Source of the DNA: Variovorax sp. IB41
GTDB taxonomy: Bacteria; Pseudomonadota; Gammaproteobacteria; Burkholderiales; Burkholderiaceae_C
Assembly (NCBI RefSeq): GCF_016405905.1
Contig: NZ_JAEFCB010000001.1
Span: 310,001-374,000, forward strand
Length of the DNA: 64,000 nucleotides
Direction: 5' to 3'
In this document: piece by piece, positions 56,917 to 64,000 of the stretch
Layout: each line of letters opens with the position of its first letter
How positions within the stretch are numbered: position 1 is the stretch's first letter
The notes under the pieces: generated by a model
The model's input: the letters and a program-made list of their open reading frames with translations, nothing else
Databases searched by the model: none
Told to the model about the DNA's origin: nothing
Translations under genes and position numbers: made by a program

Positions 56917-57561
56917 TCAGTTGCCTTCCGCCACCGGCGCTTCGGCGTTCATGCCGAGCCGGTCCATCCACACCGCCAGCGCCTGCTCGTCCGGCGTGCC
57001 GGCGCCGTACATCGCGCGCATGGCCGCATGCGATTCCTTGCGGTGCTGGTTGATCTTGACCTTGCACTGCAGCGCCGTCACCCGCAGCTCGAAGCCGACG
57101 ATGCCGTTCAGCATCTTGAGCTGGAACTCCTCGCCCAGGTCGCGCCACTGCTGCGCATAGGCGGGCTCGTGCTCGCCGATGAGCTTCTTGAGCAGCACGT
57201 CCTTCTCGGTGGGCTCCTCGATCAAGCGGGCCTCGACCGTGCAATGCACCGCGAGGTAGTTCCACGTCGGCACGCGCGCGAGGTCCGGATAGACCTGGGG
57301 CGACAGGTACGAGTGCGGTCCGAGAAAGGTCGCGACCGCCTGCGGCCGCGCCTGCAGGTAGCGCCAGTGCGGGTTCGGCTTGGCGCAATGCCCCCACAAC
57401 ACCAGTTGGTCGCCGGCCCCTTGCTCCGCCACCAGCGGCAGGTGCGTAACGTACGGCAGGCCGTCGTTGTCGTTCGAGATCAGGCTGGCGAACGGGTGCG
57501 AGCGCATCAACTCCAGCGCGATGGCCGGGTCCTTGGCATTGAACTGCGGGGGCATGTACAT
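56917..57561 (-). CDS. PaiB-like FMN-binding protein
   Basis: A 214-residue split-barrel protein of the PaiB family (annotated as FMN-binding negative transcriptional regulator). It opens MYMPPQFNAKDPAIALELM and contains HPFASLISNDNDGLPYVTHL, GPHSYLSPQVYPDLARVPTWNY and KMLNGIVGFELRVTALQCK. Some relatives bind FMN or haem; a DNA-binding role is weakly supported. The start is set by similarity to the family N-terminus. Confidence 0.88.
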   Translation of the reverse strand: MYMPPQFNAKDPAIALELMRSHPFASLISNDNDGLPYVTHLPLVAEQGAGDQLVLWGHCAKPNPHWRYLQARPQAVATFLGPHSYLSPQVYPDLARVPTWNYLAVHCTVEARLIEEPTEKDVLLKKLIGEHEPAYAQQWRDLGEEFQLKMLNGIVGFELRVTALQCKVKINQHRKESHAAMRAMYGAGTPDEQALAVWMDRLGMNAEAPVAEGN

Positions 57562-57605
57562 GGGGTGTTTTCCTCGTGGCGAACCCCGATTGTCCCCGAG
57601 CCGGC

Positions 57606-58301
57606 CTATCTTGCGCGCGGCGCTTCCAGGAGCCTGGCCATTGCGCCGTAGCCGCGCGCCTTGGCCAGCTGCAGCGGCGTGTTGCCCTGGCGGTCGGTGA
57701 GCTTCACGCTCGCGCCCGCATCGAGCAGCGCTGCCAGCGTGCGCTGGTGGCGCGGGCCGCCATCGCCGAGCACGATCGATTCGATCACCGCCGTCCAGTG
57801 CAGGTTGTTCACGTGGTCCAGCGGCGCGCCGGCCGCGATCAGGCGGCGCACCACTTCGTCGTGGCCCAGGTGCGCGGCGGCGATGAGCGCGGTGCCGTCG
57901 TAGCGGCTCGTGGTCTGCCCGGCCTTGGCGCCGAGCGAGAGCAGCAATGTGAGCGTGGTCACGTCGTCGGCGACCGAAGCGATGGTCACTGCGTCGTAGC
58001 GGTCGTCTTCGAGCAGGTCGAGGTTCGCGCCCGCCCTGGCGAGCAGCTTGATGGCCTCGCGCTGCCGCGCGTAGGTGGCCACGTGCAGCGGCGTGCGGCC
58101 CTTCACATCGCGCGCATCGAGGCTCGCGCCCGAGGCGACCAGCGCCTTGAGTTTCGGCAGATCGCCATGCCATGCCGCCTTGTGCAGCCCTTCATAGGCC
58201 AGCACCTCGGCCGCGAGCGGCGGCACCTGGGCCGACACGCCGGCCGCAGCGCCCAGGCCGAGCGCGCCAGCCAGCAGGAGGGTCCGGATACCGCGCTTCA
58301 T
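57606..58301 (-). CDS. Exported ankyrin-repeat protein
   Basis: A 231-residue protein with a Sec signal peptide (LLLAGALGLGAAAGVSAQ) and about five ankyrin repeats spanning residues 36-228 (GLHKAAWHGDLPKLKALVAS, KGRTPLHVATYARQ, DGTALIAAAHLGHDEVVR, QGNTPLQLAKARGYGAMA). Periplasmic ankyrin proteins sometimes protect against oxidants or toxins next to catalase or effector genes; no such partner is here. It follows the GlcG/HbpS gene by four bases and precedes PaiB by 44. Confidence 0.9.
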   Translation of the reverse strand: MKRGIRTLLLAGALGLGAAAGVSAQVPPLAAEVLAYEGLHKAAWHGDLPKLKALVASGASLDARDVKGRTPLHVATYARQREAIKLLARAGANLDLLEDDRYDAVTIASVADDVTTLTLLLSLGAKAGQTTSRYDGTALIAAAHLGHDEVVRRLIAAGAPLDHVNNLHWTAVIESIVLGDGGPRHQRTLAALLDAGASVKLTDRQGNTPLQLAKARGYGAMARLLEAPRAR

Positions 58302-58305
58302 CGCA

Positions 58306-58800
58306 TCAGCCCAAGAGGCCCTTGACCTTCTCGATCGCCGCGTTCGCGCACTGGTCGTCCAGGTGGCCGCCCGGCGCGCCGCCCACGCCCACGGCGCCGA
58401 TCACTTCGTTGCCCGACTTCACCGGCACGCCGCCGCCCAGCAGCAAAAAGCCCGGCAGGTACACCAGGTTCGCGGCGCCCGCGTTCTTCTGCGCGCCTTC
58501 CATCATGGCCTGCGTCGCGCTCTTGGCCGATGCCGAGGTCCAGGCCTTGCGCTCGCTCGAGGCCAGCGTGTGCGGGCCGGCGTTGTCGGCGCGCTGCACG
58601 GCGCGCACGGTGCCGGCGCGGTCGACCACGGTGGCGGCCACGTTGTAGCCGTTGGCGGCACAGGCGGCCACGGCTTCGGCCGCGATCTGGTTGGCCAGCG
58701 CGAGCGAGATGTTCTTCTCGGTGCGCACGGCGGGCGCCGGCGTCTGGGCTTGGGCGGCCGATGCGGCGAGCAGGACGGCGAGGCAAAGAATGGAACGCAT
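58306..58800 (-). CDS. Exported GlcG/HbpS-family protein
   Basis: A 164-residue protein with a Sec signal peptide ending AAQAQ at about residue 19. The domain contains LALANQIAAEAVAACAANG, VAATVVDRAGTVRAVQRADN, and FLLLGGGVPVKSGNEVIGAV, all typical of the GlcG/HbpS fold. Members bind haem or small acids; the exported form suggests an envelope role. It is transcribed with the ankyrin gene four bases downstream. Confidence 0.88.
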   Translation of the reverse strand: MRSILCLAVLLAASAAQAQTPAPAVRTEKNISLALANQIAAEAVAACAANGYNVAATVVDRAGTVRAVQRADNAGPHTLASSERKAWTSASAKSATQAMMEGAQKNAGAANLVYLPGFLLLGGGVPVKSGNEVIGAVGVGGAPGGHLDDQCANAAIEKVKGLLG

Positions 58801-58974
58801 TGTTGATTTCTCCAGTGGATGCAGGGTGACTGCGCCGGCCCATTTTTGTGTTGGCCGACGGCTGCGCCACTGTAGAAAAAGCCGTGCGCCGCGGCCATTC
58901 GTACGGCTACGCCCGCCGCTCCGTAGAACTACGGAGCGCGCCCCTCAGACGAAATTTCGTTCGATCCGCCAAAA

Positions 58975-59034
58975 CCGTTCGGGCTGAGCTTGTCGAAGCC
59001 TCGCGCGGCGCTTCGACAAGCTCAGCGTGAACGG
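58975..59034. repeat. 60-bp palindromic repeat, copy 2
   Basis: This matches the reverse complement of copy 1 (13306-13365) at 59 of 60 positions. The arms CCGTTCGGGCTGAGCTTGTC and GACAAGCTCAGCGTGAACGG enclose GAAGCC...GCTTC. The left flank 58951-58974 also matches copy 1's flank at about 19 of 24 positions. It lies just past the response-regulator stop, a 3'-end setting like that of copy 1. Confidence 0.85.
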
Positions 59035-59062
59035 ATCTATTCCCTTTCGAACGCGATCGGTA

Positions 59063-59701
59063 TCAGCCTTCCACGCTCACCAGCACCGCATACCGCCGGA
59101 TGAGCTGCGCGAGCGAATCACAATCGAGCTTGGCGAACAGGTTGGCCCGGTGCGTCTCCACCGTGCGCGGCGACAGCGCCAGCGTGCGCGCGATCTCCTT
59201 GTTGGTGAGCCCCTGCACGATGAACGCCAGCACCTCGCGCTCGCGCTCCGACAGCTGCGCGACGCGCTCGCGCGCGGCGTTGTCGGCCTGCGAGCGCTCG
59301 CGCGTGCGCACATGCTGGCGCACCGCCTGCTGCAGCGCCTCGAGCAACTGCTCGTCGTCCACCGGCTTCTCGAGAAACTCCGCCGCACCGGCCTTGAAGG
59401 CACGGCGGCACATCTCGACCGTGCCGTGGCCGGTCAGCATGATCACGGGCTGGTCCACGCCCTGCGCCATCAGACGGTCGAGCACCGTGAGCCCGCTGAT
59501 GCCGGGCATGCGCACGTCCAGCACGATGGCGCCGACGCTCGCACGGTCGAAGCCGTCGATGAAGGCCTGCGGATCGGCCCAGCCCTGCACGCGCAGGCCG
59601 ACGGTGCCGATGAGAAGCGAGAGGCTGTCGCGCACCGCCTGGTCATCGTCGATCAGGTGGATTAACGGCGACTGCGGTTGATGCGTGGCGGATGTGTTCA
59701 T
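59063..59701 (-). CDS. FixJ/TtrR-type LuxR-family response regulator
   Basis: A 212-residue regulator with a receiver domain (LIDDDQAVRDSL; acceptor Asp in AIVLDVRMPGIS; Lys in FLEKPVDDEQ) and a C-terminal LuxR helix-turn-helix (SEREREVLAFIVQGLTNKEI, LSPRTVETHRANLFAKLD). It overlaps the kinase gene stop by four bases (ATGA) and forms a two-component pair with it. No obvious target gene is adjacent. Confidence 0.93.
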   Translation of the reverse strand: MNTSATHQPQSPLIHLIDDDQAVRDSLSLLIGTVGLRVQGWADPQAFIDGFDRASVGAIVLDVRMPGISGLTVLDRLMAQGVDQPVIMLTGHGTVEMCRRAFKAGAAEFLEKPVDDEQLLEALQQAVRQHVRTRERSQADNAARERVAQLSEREREVLAFIVQGLTNKEIARTLALSPRTVETHRANLFAKLDCDSLAQLIRRYAVLVSVEG

Positions 59702-61176
59702 GTGGACTGCACTACCAGCGGCAACAGCAAAGTGAAGCGCGCGCCGCGCGGCGCCGCATGGGCCGCCGTCAGGCTGCCGCCCATGCCGCTCGCCAGCGTC
59801 TCGCTCAGGCTCAGCCCCAACCCGAGGCCGCCCTCGCGCGTGCTGAAGAACGGCTCGAAGAGCCGCGGCATCGCCTCGGGCGAAATGCCGCGGCCGTTGT
59901 CGGTCACGGTCAGCACGCCCTCCTGGCCATTCCGCCCGACCGACACGACGAGCCGGCGCTCCGCGGCCGGCACGAGGTCCAGCGCCTGCAGCGCGTTCAT
60001 CAGCAGGTTGTGCACGATCTGCTCCAGCGCCACCGCCTCGGCCTGCACGCGCACCGGCGCCTGCGCGCCCGCATCGAACTGCGCCGCGACGCCGCGCTGC
60101 GCGAACTCGGGCGCGAGCAGGTGCATCGCGCTGCGCACCACCTCCTGCAGCACCAGCGGCTTCACCTCGCCGCCGGCCTCGGGCCGCTCGATCACACGGC
60201 GCAACCGGCCGACCACGCCGGCCGCGCGGCGGGCCTGCTCCACGGCCTGCCCCATCGCATCGCGCGCGGTGGCGAGGTCGGGCGGATCGTCGTCGAGCAA
60301 CCGGCGCGCGGCCTGCGTGTTGGCCAGCACGGCCGTGAGCGGCTGGTTGAGTTCATGCGCCAAGCCTGCCGACAACTCGCCCAATGCATTGAGCCGCGCG
60401 ACCTGCCCGAGCCGCAGCAGCTCTTCGGCGCGCCGGCGCGCGATGCGCTGGCGCTGCGCCATCCACAAGCCCGCCGACAGCAGAGCCATCGCCACGGCCC
60501 ATCCGGCGATGCTGCGCCACGGCAGCTCGCCCCAGCCGACCTGGCGCTCGGCCACCAGATCGAACGGCTGGCTCGGTGAGGCCAGTGCCTTGGTGAGACC
60601 GAAGCGCCAGCCGCCTTCGCCCAGCCGACCGGGCTGCAACACGAGTTGCTGCCCATCGCGCTGCAGGCTCACGCGCACCGGGCTCGTCTGCGGATTCATC
60701 GGCCAGTCGCGCCACGGCACGGAGCCGGCCAGGTCGATTTCGAGCGCGTAGCTGAAGGGCGTGGCGCCCATCACGAGCTGGTAGCGGCCGCGTGCGAGAT
60801 CGAGCGATGCGAGGTCGGCGCGCTGCTGGCTGCGGGAGCGCGCCTCGGCGGCGGCCAGTGCGTCCGACTGCTTGCCATCGGGCCACGGCTCCTCGCGCGC
60901 GCGACGCTGCACCTTCAGGATCGACGCGTACACCGAGGGCAAACGCTGCTCCGGCTGCCCCGCATCGGCGCCGGGCTCCAGCAGCGCGAGCGTGGCGAGC
61001 ACCGCGTCGTACTGCACCACCTGCTGGCTCATGAGCCGGTGCGCGATGCGCGCGTCGGTCTCGAAGTCCTGGTGCAGCTGCGCGAGCTCCACGCGCGCCA
61101 GCCACACCGCGCCCACGGCCGTGAGGGCCAGCCATGCCAGCCACCAACCACCCTGCGCGCGCAACCACTGTTTCAT
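59698..61176 (-). CDS. Membrane sensor histidine kinase
   Basis: A 492-residue kinase: helix 1 (about 10-28), a periplasmic domain of about 190 residues, helix 2 (SIAGWAVAMALLSAGLWMAQ), HisKA with LNALGELSAGLAHELNQPLT (phospho-acceptor His) and HATPase (NLLMNALQALD, DNGRGISPEAM, GLGLGLSLSETLA). The organisation is that of DctB/FixL-like kinases. Start MKQWLRAQGG is chosen because helix 1 begins right after it. The periplasmic domain shows no motif I can tie to a ligand. Confidence 0.92.
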   Translation of the reverse strand: MKQWLRAQGGWWLAWLALTAVGAVWLARVELAQLHQDFETDARIAHRLMSQQVVQYDAVLATLALLEPGADAGQPEQRLPSVYASILKVQRRAREEPWPDGKQSDALAAAEARSRSQQRADLASLDLARGRYQLVMGATPFSYALEIDLAGSVPWRDWPMNPQTSPVRVSLQRDGQQLVLQPGRLGEGGWRFGLTKALASPSQPFDLVAERQVGWGELPWRSIAGWAVAMALLSAGLWMAQRQRIARRRAEELLRLGQVARLNALGELSAGLAHELNQPLTAVLANTQAARRLLDDDPPDLATARDAMGQAVEQARRAAGVVGRLRRVIERPEAGGEVKPLVLQEVVRSAMHLLAPEFAQRGVAAQFDAGAQAPVRVQAEAVALEQIVHNLLMNALQALDLVPAAERRLVVSVGRNGQEGVLTVTDNGRGISPEAMPRLFEPFFSTREGGLGLGLSLSETLASGMGGSLTAAHAAPRGARFTLLLPLVVQST

Positions 61177-61237
61177 GGCGCGGATTGTGCCCGCCGCTGC
61201 GGGGCGGATCGAAGTGGGCCCAGAATGCGGCCCCAGC

Positions 61238-62317
61238 ATGAGCGAAGTCCAGGACACCCTCTTTCCCGATCTCCCGCGCCCGCAGGAGGCGCCTGTGGCA
61301 CCGCCGCCCCTCGAGGTTGAACAGCCCGCGAAGAAGAAATCGCGCGGCGCCACCGTGGCCCCGATGCCCGCCGACCCGGCGCTCGTCGAGCTGGCCTCCA
61401 AGCTCTCGCCGAACCTGCGCCTGGGCACCTCGTCATGGAGCTACCCCGGCTGGGCCAACCTTGTGTGGGACGGCGAGTACGCCGAGACCGTGCTCTCCAA
61501 GAACGGCCTCGCGGCGCTCGCGCGGCACCCGCTGTTCCGCACCGTGAGCCTAGACCGCAATTTCTACCGCGCCCTCACCGCAAGCCAGTACGCGCGCTAC
61601 GCGGCCATGGTGCCCGCCGACTTCCGCTTCGTGGTCAAGGCCCCGAGTCTCGTGACCGATGCCACCGTGCGCGACGAAAGCGGCCGCGGCACGCAGGTGA
61701 ACCCCGTGTTCCTCAACAGCGAGATCGCGATCCAGGAGTTCGTACAACCCGCGCTCGACGGCCTGGGCGACCGCATCGGCGCGCTGGTGTTCCAGCTGAG
61801 CCCGATCCCTTCGCAGCTGCTGGCCGACCAGCCCGCGCTGCTCACGCGCATCGGCGACATGCTCGAAGCCCTGCCCGACCTGAAGCAGACCGCGCCCGAC
61901 GCTGTCATCGCCGTCGAGGTGCGCGACCCGCAACTGCTGTGCCCCGCCTTCGCCGACATGCTGCGCAGCGTGGGCGCGACCTTCTGCATGGGCCTGCACG
62001 CGAAGATGCCGCCGATCGAAGACCAGCTGCCGATGCTGCGTGCGCTCTGGCCCGGCCCGCTGGTGTGCCGCTGGAACCTGCACCGCCGCCACGGCCGCTT
62101 CGGTTATGAGGATGCGGAAAAACTCTACGGCCCGTTCGACAAGATCGTGGACCCCGATCCCGAGACGCGCGCGGCGCTTGCCAAGGTGATCGCCGGCACC
62201 ACGCGCGCCGGCCAGAACGCCTTCGTCACCGTGAGCAACAACGCCGAGGGCTGCGCCCCGCTCACGATCGCTTCGCTCGCGCGGGACATCGTCGACCTGC
62301 AATCGCGGCCGGGGTAG
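61238..62317 (+). CDS. DUF72 family protein
   Basis: A 359-residue member of the DUF72 (YecE-like) TIM-barrel family. The first 55 residues are a Pro/Lys-rich lead, then the domain starts at LRLGTSSWSYPGW and contains VSLDRNFYRALTASQY, DFRFVVKAPSLVTD and AVEVRDPQLL. Function in this family is unknown, with nuclease and metal-binding ideas both unproven. It is divergent from the two-component genes across 61 bp. Confidence 0.88.
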   Translation: MSEVQDTLFPDLPRPQEAPVAPPPLEVEQPAKKKSRGATVAPMPADPALVELASKLSPNLRLGTSSWSYPGWANLVWDGEYAETVLSKNGLAALARHPLFRTVSLDRNFYRALTASQYARYAAMVPADFRFVVKAPSLVTDATVRDESGRGTQVNPVFLNSEIAIQEFVQPALDGLGDRIGALVFQLSPIPSQLLADQPALLTRIGDMLEALPDLKQTAPDAVIAVEVRDPQLLCPAFADMLRSVGATFCMGLHAKMPPIEDQLPMLRALWPGPLVCRWNLHRRHGRFGYEDAEKLYGPFDKIVDPDPETRAALAKVIAGTTRAGQNAFVTVSNNAEGCAPLTIASLARDIVDLQSRPG

Positions 62318-62371
62318 ACAGGAAATCCTATTCACGTAGCATGACCGCGACGCCCCACAGGAACACCGGTC

Positions 62372-62896
62372 ATGAGCTCCCTGTCACTGCTTCGCACCCT
62401 CTTCGGCTACCGCGCCTGGGCCAACGACGAGCTGCTCGAAAAGCTGGAAGGCTTCGATCCGGAACGCCACCAGGATGCGCGCCACGACGCCATCCGGCTG
62501 ATGAACCACTGCCACGTGGTGGACCAGATCTTCGCGGCGCACCTCACCGGCAGGCCGCACGGTTTCGCAGCCGACAACACGCCCGACACGCCCACGCTGC
62601 AAGCGCTTCGCGGCTCGGTTGCCGCACTCGACCGCTGGTACCTCGGCTACGTGGAAACCGTGACACCGGAACAGCTTGCCGAATCCGTGCCCTTCTCCTT
62701 CACCGATGGCGACAAGGGCTTCATGACGCGCGAAGAAATGCTGGCCCACGTCGTCACCCATGGCGGCTACCACCGCGGCGAGATCGGGCGGCTCATGCGG
62801 CAGCATGCCGTCGGCCTGCCGTGGGACACCTTTGCGGTGTACCTGCACAGCACCGATCCTGCTCGCCGGATGCAGGGTCAGCTGCAGGCCGCGTAA
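62372..62896 (+). CDS. DinB-family metal-binding protein
   Basis: A 174-residue four-helix protein of the DinB/YfiT family. Three probable metal ligands are seen: His in RLMNHCHVVDQIF and two in HVVTHGGYHRGEIG. Some family members are thiol transferases using bacillithiol or mycothiol-type cofactors; others are only stress-induced. No partner in the window identifies its reaction. It ends three bases before the convergent RidA-like gene. Confidence 0.86.
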   Translation: MSSLSLLRTLFGYRAWANDELLEKLEGFDPERHQDARHDAIRLMNHCHVVDQIFAAHLTGRPHGFAADNTPDTPTLQALRGSVAALDRWYLGYVETVTPEQLAESVPFSFTDGDKGFMTREEMLAHVVTHGGYHRGEIGRLMRQHAVGLPWDTFAVYLHSTDPARRMQGQLQAA

Positions 62897-62899
62897 GGC

Positions 62900-63394
62900 T
62901 CAGGCCTTCTCGCCCTTGGCCGCGACCGTCATCTCCAGCTCGACGCTCGCGTTCTTCGGCAGCTGATACACACCGACCGCCGTGCGCACATGCACGCCGG
63001 CATCGCCGAAGACGCGGTGCAGCAGATCGGACGCCGCATCGGCCACTTCGCTCTGCTGCGTGAAATCGGCTGTGCACTGGATGAAGACGCCCACGCGCAG
63101 CACCTTCTCTACGCCATCGAGCGAGGCGAGTTCGCGGCGCAGCAGCGTGAGGCAGCGCAGCGCGCAGATCTGCGCGGCCTCGCGCGCCTTCTCCAGCGAC
63201 ACCGCATCGCCCACGCGGCCGGTCACGACCACCGTGGTGCCCACGCGCGGCACCTGCCCGCTGGTATAGAGCGTGCGGCCGTCGCGCACGATGGGCACGT
63301 AGTGCCCGCCCGCAAGCATCTCGCCCGCGAAGCTGTGGCCGAGCTCGGCGGCAATCTGGTCGGCAATCTGGTCTCGGCTTTGCGCTGTCGTCAT
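62900..63394 (-). CDS. RidA family protein
   Basis: A 164-residue protein of the RidA/YjgF group, which hydrolyse reactive enamines or imines released by PLP enzymes. Family-like stretches: GRTLYTSGQVPRVGTTVVVT, AREAAQICALRCLTLLRREL, and FGDAGVHVRTAVGVYQLPKN, where the conserved Arg lies. It is longer at the N-terminus than RidA itself and closer to the YjgH/Rid-other branch. It follows the RraA-family gene by 104 bp on the same strand. Confidence 0.88.
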   Translation of the reverse strand: MTTAQSRDQIADQIAAELGHSFAGEMLAGGHYVPIVRDGRTLYTSGQVPRVGTTVVVTGRVGDAVSLEKAREAAQICALRCLTLLRRELASLDGVEKVLRVGVFIQCTADFTQQSEVADAASDLLHRVFGDAGVHVRTAVGVYQLPKNASVELEMTVAAKGEKA

Positions 63395-63498
63395 ATGTGT
63401 TCCATGAAACGGAGGGCCATTGTCGCCAACCGCGTGCGGGGAAAACAGATACAGATCGCGTGGACCGGAGGCGGAACAGATGGCCGGCCCGCCCGGCG

Positions 63499-64000
63499 CT
63501 ACAGCGTCTCGCCGGCCTTGAGCACACCCGCGTTGCGCAGCGCGGCGTCCAGCCACTTGGCGGCCGTGTTCCCGTTCTTGATGGCCTCGATGCGCGCGGC
63601 TTCGTCGTCGACTTTCTGCACCGCGGCCTGAAGCAGCGCCTCCACTTTCTCCCGCTCGACGATCACCACGCCATCGGCATCGCCCACGACGAGATCGCCG
63701 GGGCGAACGGTCACGCCGCCCACCGAGACCGGATGACCGATCCGCCCCGACGCCAGCTTCGTCGGACCGTTGGGATTGGTGCCGACCGAGAAGACCGGAA
63801 AGTCCATCTCGTCGATCTCGGCGCTGTCGCGCACCGCGCCGTCGATCACCACGCCGGCGATGCCGACCTGCCGGCAGGCGTTCATCATGATCGTGCCCAT
63901 GAGCGCAGCGCTCCGGTCCCCCTTGCCATCGATCACCAGCACGTCGCCGGGCCTGGCCAGCGCGATGGCCGCGTGGATCATCAGGTTGTCGCCCGGCCGC
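63499..64000 (-). CDS. RraA-family protein, likely aldolase (N-terminus cut by window edge)
   Basis: The visible 166 residues (ending at the window edge) begin RPGDNLMIHAAIALARPGDV and include GTIMMNACRQVGIAGVVIDG, AVRDSAEIDEMDFPVF, and RIGHPVSVGGVTVRPGDLVV. The GAVRD segment carries the catalytic Arg and metal-binding Asp of 4-hydroxy-4-methyl-2-oxoglutarate/4-carboxy-4-hydroxy-2-oxoadipate aldolases. RraA proper (an RNase E inhibitor) has a shorter C-terminus and lacks the ERVEALLQ-like helix, so an aldolase role is favoured. No aromatic degradation genes are visible beside it. Confidence 0.85.
   Translation of the reverse strand, partial: RPGDNLMIHAAIALARPGDVLVIDGKGDRSAALMGTIMMNACRQVGIAGVVIDGAVRDSAEIDEMDFPVFSVGTNPNGPTKLASGRIGHPVSVGGVTVRPGDLVVGDADGVVIVEREKVEALLQAAVQKVDDEAARIEAIKNGNTAAKWLDAALRNAGVLKAGETL

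Overview
The window is about 68% GC, densely coded and typical of a free-living betaproteobacterium. Gene content points to the Comamonadaceae, probably Variovorax or a close relative: many ABC uptake systems, aldo/keto reductases, a DUF1800/DUF1501 secreted pair, a bioAFD cluster and a family-4 UdgX. This placement rests on style and gene content, not on a marker gene. I see no rRNA, tRNA, transposase, phage gene or CRISPR array. It reads as stable chromosome.

Layout, left half. 1-1454: truncated Ser/Thr kinase-cyclase fusion. 1.7-8.4 kb: aldo/keto reductase, a sulfonate/nitrate-type ABC operon carrying a second unrelated binding protein, a small membrane protein and a drug-type MFS exporter. 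8.7-13.3 kb: cyclopropane fatty acid synthase, a cation exporter with an AraC regulator, and a divergent aldo/keto reductase. 13.4-16.7 kb: biotin genes bioA-bioF-bioD. 17-18.2 kb: NmrA-like protein and a small basic protein. 18.3-26.5 kb: a LysR regulator divergent from an operon of a C45 acyltransferase-like hydrolase, an alpha/beta hydrolase and a complete Dpp-type peptide transporter. 26.5-29.6 kb: four translationally coupled genes (acyl-CoA dehydrogenase-like, PIG-L deacetylase, NodS-like methyltransferase, GT2), an unassigned small-molecule or glycolipid pathway and one of the best novelty candidates.

Layout, right half. 29.8-34.0 kb: a small hydrophilic protein, a Csp-type copper-storage protein and UdgX, facing an AlkB gene and a nuclease-XPD/DinG helicase fusion that carries a LexA/SOS box at its promoter. 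34.1-40.8 kb: a signalling module of hybrid kinase, CheR, CheB, receiver-kinase and a lone receiver, with no chemoreceptor. 41.4-48.0 kb: a GntR-controlled operon for uptake and catabolism of a mannonate/fructuronate-type sugar acid. 48.0-52.5 kb: a CAP-domain lipoprotein and the DUF1800-DUF1501 export cluster. 52.6-54.5 kb: a Pro/Tyr-rich secreted protein, a cyclase-FHA protein and a small conserved protein. 54.6-58.8 kb: LD-carboxypeptidase, a TadA-alpha/beta hydrolase fusion, a PaiB-like protein, an ankyrin protein and a GlcG/HbpS protein. 59.1-61.2 kb: a FixJ-type two-component system. 61.2-64.0 kb: DUF72, DinB, RidA and a truncated RraA-family gene.

Non-coding signals of note are a near-identical 60-bp inverted repeat present in opposite orientations at 13.3 and 59.0 kb, a perfect 10-1-10 palindrome just before the hybrid kinase, the SOS box at 34.02 kb, three GntR-like half-site pairs at 41.36-41.41 kb, and palindromes at 1.56, 16.99, 52.44 and 54.11 kb.
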